A DNA stretch of 64,000 nt from Chlorocebus sabaeus (lineage: Eukaryota > Chordata > Mammalia > Primates > Cercopithecidae). Positions within the stretch are counted from its first letter, which is position 1; each line of letters opens with the position of its first letter. The notes below the pieces were generated by a model that was given only the letters and a program-made list of their open reading frames with translations, ran no database searches and had not been told where the DNA came from. The translations under genes were made by a program, and so were the position numbers. The stretch spans positions 56,911,435 through 56,975,434 of the forward strand of contig NC_132904.1 in the NCBI RefSeq assembly GCF_047675955.1. Direction: 5' to 3'. Below, in pieces: positions 35,173 through 46,100 of this stretch.

Positions 35173-36090
35173 ATGAAAAGACAAAATCAAAGCTGTGTGG
35201 TTGAATTCATCCTCCTGGGCTTTTCTAACTTTCCTGAGCTCCAGGTGCAGCTCTTTGGGATTTTCCTAGTTATTTATGTGGTGACCTTGATAGGAAATGC
35301 CATCATTATAGTCGTCATCTCCTTAAACGAGAGCCTCCACGTTCCCATGTACCTGTTCCTCCTAAATTTATCTGTGGTGGAGGTGAGTTTCAGTGCAGTC
35401 ATTATGCCTGAAATGCTGGTGGTGCTCTCTACTGAGAAAACTATAATTTCTTTTGTGGGCTGTTTTGCACAGATGTATTTCATCCTTCTTTTTGGTGGGA
35501 CTGAATGTTTTCTCCTGGGAGCAATGGCTTATGATCGGTTTGCTGCAATTTGCCATCCTCTGAACTACCAAGTGATTATGAACAGAGGGGTTTTTGTGAA
35601 ATTAGTAATGTTCTCATGGATCTCAGGGATCATGGTGGCTACTGTGCAGACCACTTGGGTATTTAGTTTTCTGTTTTGTGGCCCCAGTGAAATTAATCAT
35701 CTGTTCTGTGAGACTCCCCCAGTACTAGAGCTTGTGTGTGCAGACACCTTCTTATTTGAAATCTTTGCCTTCACAGGCACCATTTTGATTATTATGGTTC
35801 CTTTCTTGTTGATCCTCTTATCTTACACTCGAGTTCTGTTTGCCATCCTGAAGATGCCATCAACTACAGGGAGACAAAAGGCCTTTTCCACCTGTGCCTC
35901 TCACCTCACATCTGTGACCCTGTTCTATGGCACAGCCAATACGACTTATTTACAACCCAAATCTGGCTACTCACCAGAAACCATGAAACTGATGTCATTG
36001 GCTTACACATTGATCACTCCTCTGCTGAATCCACTCATCTACAGCTTACGAAACAGTGAAATAAAGAGGGCTTTGATAAAACTATGGTGA
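35173..36090 (+). CDS. OR10A3: Olfactory receptor, OR10A3-like, C-terminally shortened
   Basis: Seven-transmembrane odorant receptor of 305 residues, intronless coding exon. Visible family marks: N-glycosylation site NQS at 5-7, GN in TM1 (41-42), PMY at 58-60, Cys97 paired with extracellular-loop cysteines 169, 179 and 189, MAYDRFAAICHPLNY from 118, KAFSTCASH at 236-244, and NPLIYSLRN from 286. The second residue and the VEVSFS, FSWISGIMVATVQTTWVF stretch favour OR10A3 over OR10A6 as I recall the human proteins. The reading frame stops at TGA 36088-36090 just after LIKLW; the next eight codons (36091-36114) still read RKVVLHTV before a second stop at 36115, so the tail seems lost through one Arg-to-stop change. 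It probably remains functional, since TM7 and the first part of the tail are intact. Confidence 0.88.
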   Translation: MKRQNQSCVVEFILLGFSNFPELQVQLFGIFLVIYVVTLIGNAIIIVVISLNESLHVPMYLFLLNLSVVEVSFSAVIMPEMLVVLSTEKTIISFVGCFAQMYFILLFGGTECFLLGAMAYDRFAAICHPLNYQVIMNRGVFVKLVMFSWISGIMVATVQTTWVFSFLFCGPSEINHLFCETPPVLELVCADTFLFEIFAFTGTILIIMVPFLLILLSYTRVLFAILKMPSTTGRQKAFSTCASHLTSVTLFYGTANTTYLQPKSGYSPETMKLMSLAYTLITPLLNPLIYSLRNSEIKRALIKLW

Positions 36091-36175
36091 AGAAAAGTGG
36101 TTTTACACACAGTCTGATTGTATTGAGAAGCTGAGTAAGATTTGGCCACTGCCTGAGTGAACTCTATTTAAATTT

Positions 36176-36181
36176 AATAAA
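36176..36181 (+). terminator. Candidate polyadenylation signal of the OR10A3-like gene
   Basis: AATAAA 85 bases after the stop codon; another CAATAAA follows near 36256. Use is inferred. Confidence 0.4.
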
Positions 36182-37439
36182 GGGTGAAAACAGATTGCAT
36201 TTTTTGTATGAATATGTAAATTTGTTGAGTTAACATTTGAAAATGTGTCTCCTTCAATAAACAACTGCTGTCACTTGTTTTTAATAGATACATATGTTCT
36301 CATAATATGATACAACAGTTTATTCATTCATTTCTCTATTGTGAACATAGAAGTAGCTACTGGATTATTGTCATTAAGACAGTGCTTCAATAAATGCATT
36401 GTTCCATATGCTTATATGTACTGATGTCATTATACCTGTGTGATAGATTTGCTACCGTGAGGCTGATAGGATGAGGAGTATCTGTGTTTACAAATTTTAT
36501 TAGCTATTGCAGAATTAGTTTTCAAAATGATTATGGTTCTTTGACTGACCTGAAGGTTCACTGTGCTTTGATAACAGGGTAGAGCTTCAAGAGACCAACA
36601 AATAGAGTGATGAGATTTTTATTTTTGGATTGAAAATTTGTTCCACGGATGAGTAAAAAAAAGAAAGTGCATCTATTTTTGGGGACCCAAAATGGTTCTA
36701 CTTCATGAACTTACACAAATTATAATCCCAAACTGGATTTCTTTTGGTATCTTTCCAAATATTTATCCAATGTTGGTGACCAGACAGCTACATGGGAAGT
36801 TTTCCAAATATTCATTTGATAATATCAGTATCTTTTTCATTTACAGACCACTAACTTAGAAACTTTTATGAAGTTTCCATTTGTAGTCTGTGATAGGAAA
36901 GTAAAATCATGGGACCCCAAACTCACTATGCCAAAAGGAAAAGTTAAGCTTGGAAACTGACTCAGGCAAAAAAACTGTCTTTCCTTTTGTTCCTATTAGC
37001 TACAAGATAGCAGGTCACCTATCTTCCCAGGTTACCTCCCTCAATTGTTTTTAAAAATAATTGGAATAAAACTGATACTGTGATGTTAATTAAGATTAGG
37101 TATACATATTCTGCTAAATGAAAGGGAGTCATTATAATTTGTGTATATTATTTGGGAATAAACAATATACATATATGTATCTATGTGTCTATTTAAACTG
37201 TTTTTAGTTTTATAATTGTTAAACAAATCCCTACTGATTTTTTACATGGTCTCTATTACATATGAAATTTGACATAAATATCTGAATTGTTTATTGGTAT
37301 TATTTCAATTCATATAGAGTTGATTGAATTTGTGTTTAAGGAATTACAATATGAAATCAGATCACATTAATTCTAAATGTGTATGGGTATATTTATATGT
37401 GGTCTGTGCACTGATTTGTAATTTTTTTGAGGTGATACA

Positions 37440-38353
37440 TACTATCACTAGTAAATCTGGTTGGTCTTGTTAAATGAGTTCCATGTTGCTTGGGCTTCTG
37501 CATAGCCTTTATCTCTGCTGCCGGCCACTTTGTTCTTGTGGTCATCATGCCAGCACTGGGGTGGCTGCTGACAGAAGTAGGCTAATTTGTCAACTGGGTG
37601 AGTCATTTTACCTATTGATCTGGTGTTAACACAAGATACAAAGACCTTCACACTTGATGCCCACTCCATTTGTCTATGAATATGCTTCTACCCTAGACCT
37701 CCCTGCTGCCAAACTCCCTATCTTTTCTTTCCAGATCAGGTCAATAAACTTTTGCTTATCCAGTCTTGCCTACCAGCCTCCTGGTCCAGCACCCTCAGAA
37801 CCAGTACCATGGTTCTCCTTGTGTTGGCGAAGGTCTGTTAGACCTTGCAGCTGTTTTGTGATATTGTCCCATTCTTTCCTTATTTCTGTGGCTGAATTGT
37901 GCTGTGACTTAACCATATTTATAGGCCTGGTGTTGAGGAGAAGAGGTGACGGCAGCTTCTGATGGTGCACCTCTTCAATAGTCTTCCTGCCCTGAATAGG
38001 GAGGGGTTGGTCACTTCTGCAGTATTAGAAAGCTTAGTAATATCTTGGAAGTCCAGATCTTTGGAGGCATCCAACTAGAATTCTTATCCCATGTGTCAAA
38101 GCCTTAGATTTTTCCAACTCTGGCTCCAGATTTGGCTTAACATAGCTACCTTGATTAAGCATGCAGGCATCATCGAAGTCAGCCACTGTGACCACTGAAC
38201 CCTGAAAATGATCTTCATCTTTTTCTGCCTGCCTGTTGCAAGAGATGAGGACCTCTTTGTGGGTGACTGACACTCTGGCTCTCACATTTAGTTTTCAATG
38301 GTTTGTCAATTGACTCATCTTTTGTTATCTATCTGAAGATCAATGCAATGTAG
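37440..38353 (-). pseudogene. Coding-like fossil, possibly ERV internal sequence
   Basis: On the minus strand three successive open stretches occur (38285-38034, 37970-37770, 37669-37448), separated by stops and frameshifts but in consistent order. They have sensible amino-acid composition, unlike the surrounding noncoding DNA. The first reads VVTVADFDDACMLNQG near its middle. I cannot identify the family; a gag- or pol-like relic of an ERVL/MaLR element or a processed pseudogene are both possible. The outer 250 bases have an oppositely oriented counterpart at 52925-53179. Confidence 0.35.
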
Positions 38354-38357
38354 TAAT

Positions 38358-38788
38358 GTTTTAGTCTGTTTGTATTGCTATAAAGAAATACCCGAGACTG
38401 GGTACTTTACAAAGAAGAGAGATTTATTTAGTTCATGGCTCTGCAGACTGTACAAGAAGCATGGTGCCAGCATCTGCATCTGATGAGGACCTCAAGCTGC
38501 TTCCACTTATGGCTGAAGGGGAACGAGAGGCAGAGTATAGAGATCACACAGTGAGAGAGGAAGTGATAAAAAGGGAAAGGGGGAAGATGTCAGGTGATTT
38601 TTTGTAACCATCTCTAGCAGAACTAACAAAGTAAGAACTCACTCACTCCCCTCATCACCCCAGGGAATCAATCTATTAATGAGAGATCCACCACCATGAC
38701 CCAAACATCTCCCACTAGGCCCCACCTTTAACATTGGGGATCAAATTTCAACATGAAGTTTGGAGGGTCAACTAACCAAACTATAGCA
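38358..38788 (-). mobile_element. MaLR-type LTR (MST-like)
   Basis: Reverse LTR with TTTTAGTCTGTTTGTATTGC, CGAGACTGGGTACTTTAC, AAGTAAGAACTCACTCAC and CCCACTAGGCCCCACC blocks, ending ACCAAACTATAGCA. It directly abuts the coding-like fossil at its lower-coordinate edge and is absent from duplicon copy 2. Confidence 0.8.
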
Positions 38789-39655
38789 AGTAACAACCAT
38801 ATAATTCAACTATGATTACGACTAGCAGTCTCTCATTGCCTCTGGACATTTCAATAGCTCAGTAATTGCAACGGCCAGTGCATCTCCCTCTAGGGTACAG
38901 AATTCCAAATCACCATTCTTGAAAGCTTTGGTTAGTCAACTGCTGTATTGTGCCAGTTGTCTGCACTCCACACACCAATCAGAATGGGAATCCTCATGAC
39001 CAGCTGGGTCTCAAAGATTCAGTCTCCAAGCCCTATTTTACTGCCTGTTTTTACCAACAAATTTAAGTACCATCTGTGCTGACTGGGGACTATAGGAAGA
39101 ATACATTCAGATGGAATTAGGAGTGCAAAGACCTGGGAAAGGAAAGGGGCCAAAACAGCACTGACAGGAGGAGCTCTCTGACTGCCAAGCAGGCCTTGCA
39201 TAGTCTTCTTTGAGCCCAAAAGGGAGCTCCGAATTGTCCATTAGAGGCAGCCTACATAGGTAAAAAATGCCAGATATTTGCTTAGTCATTGACTGGGGCC
39301 TCTCCAAGAAGAGAGTGACCTTGACTCAAAAGCTGAGGCTGATCTTGAAGGAGCTAAGAGCAGTCAGCTAATCACATCCTTTGCAACTGTGCAAGTGTTT
39401 TCTCACAGAGGAATGTGAGCGGTGTACCTCCATGTCTACCACAATGTAACTAAAGAGTTTGGTGTACAGATACTTTCAACTGGGAGAGGAAAAGTATACA
39501 TTTGGAATGACAGCCCACAACTCCACCGGAAGGAAGAAATCAATGCCTCTTAAAGTGGATTTAGTCTGCCACTACAGCAGACAGAAACAAAACAACTTAT
39601 ACTGATATTAGATGCATGCCAGTACCATTTATCCAGGATATAGTGGAAAGGTTGT
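38789..39655. other. Unassigned sequence next to LTR
   Basis: About 870 bases with short minus-strand open frames (39219-39019, 39307-39107) of no recognised family. It could be internal sequence of the adjacent MaLR or ERV, which I cannot confirm. Confidence 0.35.
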
Positions 39656-39985
39656 TAATGGGTTAGAAATTAGAAATATAAGTCTACATTCCTCATTATT
39701 GTTAATTGAATATGCATAAAATATAACTGATGTGATGGGCAGCATGGCTTAGTGGACATACAGCAAAAGTTGAATAAACCTGACTTCAAATACTAGAAGA
39801 TGGTTCTGCCATCTTACTTCCACTTACAATTACTTTACTATAACGTTCAGTTAGACTAGTAGTAATAATTAGAGTAGTTACAATAATGAAAAGCTAGGCC
39901 TTGCTTCAAGAGCATTACATGTTTCTCTAATTTAATCCTACAACAACTTTAAAAGATAGATACTATTCATATCCTCATTCCTTGA
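39655..39985 (+). repeat. Duplicon segment shared with 14.57-15.01 kb
   Basis: Contains TTGAATATGCATAAAATATA, AACTGATGTGATGGGCAGC and ATAAACCTGACTTCAAATACT blocks that align with the segment after NLRP10. Divergence is high. Confidence 0.5.
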
Positions 39986-39987
39986 AT

Positions 39988-40283
39988 GAATTTTTTTTTT
40001 AATGGAGTCTTGCTCTGTTGCCCAGGCTGGTGTGCAGTGGCTGGTGTGGAATGGCTCACTGCAACTTCCACCTCCAGGGTTCAAGCCATTCTTGTGCCTC
40101 AGCCTCCCAAGTAGCTGGGATTACAGGCGTATGCCACCACACCCAGCTAATTTTTGTATTTTTAGTAGACATGAGGTTTCTTCAGGTTGGCCAGGCTGGA
40201 TTCAAACTCCTAAACTCAGGCGATCCACTCACTTCAGCCTCCCAAAGTGGTGGGATCACAGGCATGAGCCACCATGCCTGGCC
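39988..40283 (-). mobile_element. Alu element
   Basis: Full-length reverse Alu with ATGCCTGGCC head and TTGAATNAATT repeats on either side (39982 and 40286 regions). Confidence 0.82.
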
Positions 40284-40526
40284 CGTTGAATCAATTCTTG
40301 AAATATTTTTAATTCCTTAGAGACATCAAATATGCATGTACTGGATCCTTTTTGTTAGCCTTCCAAGTCTGTATTTTTCGCCCTAGTTATTTTAAATTCT
40401 ATTCATTTATGTTTATTTTGCTTGAAGTATTCTGTCCTCTCTTTTATCACTATATTTCAGCAGTGTCTATTCTCTTTATCCATGCTTTCAGTATGGACAT
40501 CATATTTATGATTTTTAAAAATTCAA

Positions 40527-40605
40527 GGCTGGGCACGGTGGCTCACGCCTGTAATCCCAGCACTTTGGGAGGCTGAGGCAGGTGGATCATGAGGTTAGGA
40601 GATCA
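40527..40605 (+). mobile_element. Alu 5' fragment
   Basis: Only the first 80 bases of a forward Alu (GGCTGGGCACGGTGG to GGTTAGGAGATCAA). The 3' part and A tail are missing, so it was cut by a later deletion or rearrangement rather than truncated at insertion. Confidence 0.8.
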
Positions 40606-40671
40606 AACACAGGAAGTAATTAAACAAGATCCCTTGTCAAGTAATACACAGAAACTAAAGAGGAAAAAGAG

Positions 40672-40806
40672 AAGCAAATAAGGTATAAAGAATATTCACT
40701 AAAAAAGTTGGCACAAAGGCCTGGCCCTTAGCCATATTTTTGATGACAATTTTCATCTGCTTTGTGCCAACTTTTTTAATGAATATTCTTTATACCTTAT
40801 TTGCTT
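40672..40806. repeat. 47-bp inverted repeat with 41-bp loop
   Basis: Left arm 40672-40718 and right arm 40760-40806 are reverse complements at 46 of 47 positions (one C/T mismatch at left-arm base 28). The loop is 40719-40759. The arm sequence also recurs, more diverged, at about 41363-41410. Confidence 0.9.
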
Positions 40807-40849
40807 ATTTCCTGTATTTGAAAAAGGTGTGTTCTTTTTTGACTGGTTT

Positions 40850-42222
40850 TATACAAGATGTTTGTTTGGAGAAGGGGCCAGGCCATGATTCAAGTCAGCA
40901 TGAATTATCCATGGTTAACAGAAACATTCTTTACAAACTTGCTTTTCTAATGTGGGTCACACAGATTTCATGAATTCCAATCTTCATTTAAATAAGATCT
41001 TCAGTTGATTTAGGTGCACTCAAAGTTCGAGAAGCACTGCTGTATAACTCAACGTCAATTTTTATACTGAAGATGAGTTATTTTTTCCTCTACTGCTCCC
41101 TTGCCATCAGATAAGTGGAGTTCACATTACTCCATATTGTCTTATTGACAGATAGCTTCCTGAAACTATGGTATATTTCTGTGATTGTTCATCCATGCCT
41201 ACATGCTTCTTAATTGTGTGACAACAGGTCCAGGGGAGCCCTTCCTACCAGCCTCTTTTCCAAACAGACATCCTGCATAAACCCTGTCAAGAAAAAGCAC
41301 ACCTTTTTTCTAAAATGAGAGATAATTAAAATAAATCCCACATCAGAGTAATACATAGGAACTAAAGAGGAACAGGAAAAGCAAATAATGTATAATGAAT
41401 ATTGACTAAAGGAAAGTTGCCATGGAGTAGATGAAAATCGTCATGGTTGCAAACAAGAAAATGATGGTTTTTGACCTTCAGGATGTGCCACTGCTGAGAT
41501 TCTTAAATTTTAGCATGCATCAGACTGTAGGGGTGGAAAAATTCCATCTCCTTTCTCTTAAGGTCCTGCCTGAGCTTGAAAATTTAATTGATGTAAGATA
41601 GAGTAACAAGAGAAAAGTATAATACAGTTTGACACGGCATGTGAGGCTTCGTAAAGAAATAAAGACCCTCGGACTCAGAGTCACTTTCTTATATACTGAA
41701 TTGGACAAAGAGGAGTAAACCATGAAGAAGAATTCATTTATGTGGGGAGGCTTAAAAGGTAAATTATTTGAACAAAGTCCGTATGAAATTCTCCTGGTCT
41801 TGACTTCTCCTTGAGGATAAAAATGTTGCATTTTCCACATGGGAATTTCATGTTTTGTTTTAAGAAGCAGCAGAAGGTCAGTGATTTCCTTGGCACCTGC
41901 TGTCTTTCAAGTGCCTTTAATTTAAATAGTGACTATGTCAGTGTAGCCTATTTTAACTGCTTCAATAATCACCTGAACTGATACTAAAACACAGATTGTT
42001 GGGAGCTACACACAGAATATCTGTTTCAGCAGATCTGCTGTAAACTCTGATAATTTGCATTTTTAACAAGTTCCCTGGTGGTTCTGATGCTTTTGATCCA
42101 GGAACCACACGTTGGGAACCACAGCTCCGAAAATCTTTGCTGTTCTACTTCATCTGAACTGCCCCTGCAGCATTCCCTTTGCAGGACATGCCTTTCCCAT
42201 ATTGTAACTTAGGTTAAGATAT
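40850..42222 (+). repeat. Duplicon segment shared with 62.3-63.14 kb
   Basis: Aligns in order with the later segment: GCACTGCTGTATAACTCA with GCATTGCTGTATAACACA, GAAGATGAGTTATTTTTTCC, TTGCCATCAGA, CATCCATGCCTA, CCTGGTGGTTCTGATGC and CTTCATCTGAACTGCCCCTGC. MER5A-like remnants occur within both. About 41530-41970 seems to be extra sequence in this copy, possibly an LTR. Confidence 0.75.
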
Positions 42223-42256
42223 GTCCAATTTTTTTTTTTTTTTTTAATATAAAGGT

Positions 42257-42575
42257 TGGGGCAGGGAGTGGTGGCTTATGCCTGTAATCCCAGCACTTTG
42301 GGAGGCCAAGGTGGTTGAATTACTTGAGGCCAGGAGTTCAAGATTAGCCTGGCCAACATGGCATAACCCTGTCTCTACTAAAAATACAAAAAAAAAAAAA
42401 AAAAAAAAAATTAGCCAGGCATGGTGGCACACCCCTGTAATCCCAGCCACTCAGGAGGCTGAGGCAGGAGAATCACTTGAGCCTGGGAGGTGGAGGTTGC
42501 AGTGAGCCGAGATTGTGCTCCCGCACTCCAGTCTGGGTGACAGAGTGAGACTCCATCTAAAGAAAAAAAACCAAA
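42257..42575 (+). mobile_element. Alu element with expanded middle A-tract
   Basis: Forward full-length Alu in which the AATACAAAAA stretch after CTCTACTAAAA has grown into an A run of about 20. The tail is A-rich with C interruptions. Confidence 0.85.
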
Positions 42576-42759
42576 ATACAAATAAACAAACTAATATACA
42601 TATATAGATGGATTAGGTTTATTTTTCTTATTAATATTTTAGGTTTATTTTTTTTATTAATATTTATTTGGGGTAATTTCTATAAGGACAATTGGGGGGT
42701 AAGTCATATAAGGACAGTGCCATCTCTACCTTGCCATTTAAAAGTCTGAACTTCATTTT

Positions 42760-45254
42760 TTTTTTTTTTTAATTATACTTCAAGTTCTAGGATACATGTG
42801 CAGAACGTGCAGGTTTGTTACTTAGGTAGACACATACCATAGTGGTTTGCTGCACCTATCAACCTGTCATCTACATTAGGTATTTCTCCTAATGCTATCC
42901 CTCCCCTAGCCCCTGACCCCTCACAGGCCCCAGTGTGTGTTGTTCCCCTCCCTGTGTCCATGTGTTCTCATTGTTTAACTCCCACTTATGAGTGAGAACA
43001 TGTGGTGTTTGGTTTTCTGTTACTGTGTTAGTTTGCTGAGAATGATGGTTTCCAGCTTTATCCATGTCCTTGCAAAGGTCATGAACTCATCCTTTTTTAT
43101 GGTTGCATAGTATTCCATGGTATGTTTGTACCACATTTTCTTTATCCAGTCTATCATTGATGGGCATTTGGGTTGGTTCCAAGACATTGCCATTGTGAAT
43201 AGTGCTGCAATAAACGTAAGTGTGCATGTGTCTTTATAGTAGAATGATTTATAATCCTTTGGGTATATACCTAGTAATGGGATTGCTGGGTCGAAAGGTA
43301 TTTCTAGTTCTAGATCCTTGAGGAATCACCAGACTGTCTTCCACAATAGTTGAACTAATTTACACTCCCACCAACAGTGTAAAAGCATTCCTATTTCTCC
43401 AGTATCTGTTGTTTCCTGACTTTTTAATGATCTCCACTCTAACTGGCATGAGATGGTATCTCGTGGTGGTTTTGATTTGCATTTCTCTAATGACCAGTGA
43501 TGATGAGCTTTTTTTCATACATTGGTGGCTGCATAAATGTCTTCTTTTGAGAAGTATCTGTTCACATCCTTTGCCCACTTTTTGATGGCGTTGTTTGTTT
43601 TTTTCTTGTAAATTTGTTTAAGTTCCTTGTAGATTCTGGATATTAGCCCTTTGTCAGATGGATAGATTGCAAGAATTTTCTCCCATTCTGTAGGTTGCCT
43701 GTTCACTCTCAAGATAGTTTATTTTGCTCTGCAGAAGCTCTTTAGTTTAATTAGATTCCATTTGTCAATTTTGGCTTTTGTTGCCATTGCTTTTGGTGTC
43801 ATCCTGATACCAAAACCCGGCAGAGACACAACAACAACAACAACAAAAGACAATTTCAGGTCAATATCCCTGATGAATATTGATACAAAAATCTTCAATA
43901 AAATACTGACAAACCGAATCCAGCAGCACATCAAATAGCTTATCCACCACAATCAAGTCACCTTCATCCCTGGGATGCAAGGCTGGTTCAACACATGCAA
44001 ATCAATAAGTGCAATCCATCACATAAACAAAACTGATGAGAAAAACCACATAATTATCTCAATAGATACAGAAAAGGTCTTCGATAACATTCAACACTTC
44101 TTCACACTAAAAATTCTCAGTAAATTAGGTATTAATGGAACGTATCTCAAAACAATAAGAGCTATGTACAACAAACCCACTACCAATATCATAGTGAATG
44201 TGCAAAAGCTGGAACCATTCCCTTTGAAAACCGGCAGAAGACAAAGATACCCTCTCTCACCACTCCTATTCAACATAGTATTGGAAGTTCTGGCTACGGA
44301 AATCAGGCAAGAGAAAGAAATAAAGGGTATTCAAATAAGAAGAGAGGAAGTCAAATTGTCTCTGTTTGCAGATGACGTGATTGTATATTTAGAAAACCCC
44401 ATCGTCTAAGCTCCAGGTTTCCTTAGGCTGATAAGCAACTTCAGCAAAGTCTCAGGATACAAAATCAATGTGCAAAAATCACAAGCATTCCTATACACCA
44501 ATAATAGACAAACAGAGAGCCAAGTCATGAGTGAATTCCCATTTACAATTGCCACAAAGAGAAGAAAATACCTAGGAATCCAACTTACAAGGGATGTGAA
44601 GGATCTCTTCAAGGAAAACTACAAACCACTGCTCAAGGAAATAAGAGAGGAGAAAAACAAATGGAAAAACATTCCATGCTTATGGATAGGAAGAATCCAT
44701 ATCATGAAAATGGCCAAACTGCCCAAAGTAATTTATAGATTCCATGCTACCTCCATCAAGCTACCAATGACTTTCTTCACAGAATTAGAAAAAACTACTT
44801 TAAATTTCATATGGAACCAAAAAAAGAGCTCTCATAGCCAAGACAATCCTAAGCAAAAAGATCAAAGCTGGTGGCATCACGCTATCTGACTTCAAACTAT
44901 ACTACAAGGCTACAGTAACCAAAGCAGCATGGTACTGGTACCGAAACAGATATATAGATCAATGGAACAGAACAGGGGCCTCAGAAATAATGCCACACAT
45001 CTACAATCATCTGACCTTTGACAAAGCTGACAAAAACAAGCAATGGGGAAAGGATTCCCTACTTAATAAATGGTGTTGGGAAAACTGGCTAGCCATGTGC
45101 AGAAAACTGAAACTGGACCCCCTCCTTACACCTTATACAAAAATTAACTCAAGATGGATTGGAGACTTAAATGTAATATCTAGAACTATAAAAACCCTAG
45201 AAGAAAACGTAGGCAATACCATTCAGGATACAGGCATGGGCAAACACTTAATGA
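42760..45254 (-). mobile_element. L1 with 5' inversion (twin priming)
   Basis: A minus-strand L1 starting with its poly-T end at 42760. 42760-43799 is antisense 3' UTR and ORF2 C-terminus; at 43800 the orientation flips, and 43800-45254 is sense ORF2 with reverse-transcriptase remnants (ISIDTEKVFDNI-type block near 44065, FADD box near 44370). The two pieces are neighbours in the L1 consensus: one ends GGGCAAACACTTAATGAC and the other starts ACACCAAAAGCAATGGC on the opposite strand. CTGAACTTCATTTT occurs at 42746-42759 and 45255-45268, a 14-base target-site duplication. Many frameshifts; inactive. Confidence 0.93.
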
Positions 45255-45268
45255 CTGAACTTCATTTT

Positions 45269-46100
45269 CTATTTTTAAAAACCTTGCTTTTATTTATTAC
45301 AAAATTAATTTATTCCTTTTAAATTCCAGCAGTAGATGTATAAAATAAAAATACAAAAGTGTCTCTCAAAATACGTCTATTCTCATCCCCCAATCCCATC
45401 ATTCCTAAAATTAGTCAATCTAAATTATTTCATGTTCATTTTTTTCTGATTCTTCCTATGTACGTGAAAAAACTGATGTGTATATAATTTTTATAAAATG
45501 AGGATAAGAGTTTTTACATCTTTTTTTTTAAAGTATGTCTTTAGCTTGTTTCTAAGAATAGTTTCTCTTTTCTATTTTGGAATTTTTTTTGCAGTTTTAT
45601 TGGAATGCTGTATGTATATGACTGCTAATATTTTGGAATTTATTGAGTTTTTTTGACAAAACACATAGTCAATTTTTGTAAATATTGTATAGATATTTTG
45701 GGATAAAAATATAGAGTTAATAAGGTGAAAGTGTTCTTCTGTCTCATATTTATTCTCATTACCATCTGTTAAATTAACATTTTATTATTCAAATCTTTCA
45801 ATTTTGTATTTTTTGCTGTTTGCTCTCTCAAATCCCCACACGTGTTAAAATCCCCACATTATTATTGTTATTATTATATCAATGACATATTGGCTTTAAA
45901 TTAGAGATTAACATTACTATTATTCCCCACTTATCCTTTTAAATATGTGTCTGAAATGTTGTTTTCATATACTTTTTGTTGAAATCTAACATATGTAAAG
46001 TTTACAATTCATGACTCTACATCTTGATGACATCTCACAAATTGTACATCACCTGTGATACAGTCGCTGACATCAGGTTATAGAACTTATTAGTACAATA
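45269..46100. other. AT-rich unassigned sequence
   Basis: Gene-free AT-rich DNA with an ATTATTATTGTTATTATTAT run near 45860-45880. The 45990-46120 part resembles an antisense old L1 3' UTR fragment. Confidence 0.45.

Larger units (their letters stand above)
31850..37430 (+). repeat. Receptor duplicon, copy 1
   Basis: Aligns in order with about 46100-52790. Anchors include the GTACATTGCCCACTGGA block (32025) against GGACATTTCCCACTGGA (46275); AGGCTTTCCACAAAG (32508) against AGGCTTTCTACAAAG (46708); CCATTCTAATACTAAGGTGTC (33840) against 48290; and GTTAATTAAGATTAGGTATA (37085) against 52437. Flanks are clearly diverged (roughly 70-80 percent by eye), so the duplication is old. Copy-specific Alu insertions occur only in copy 2. 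Confidence 0.85.

Noticed and set aside
35274..35571. Minus-strand open frames within the receptor gene
   Set aside because: They are antisense shadows of the receptor coding sequence, repeated identically in the second copy.
44470..45322. Open frames of 110-144 codons at 43975-45322 as genes
   Set aside because: They are pieces of L1 ORF2 inside the inverted L1 and contain frameshifts.
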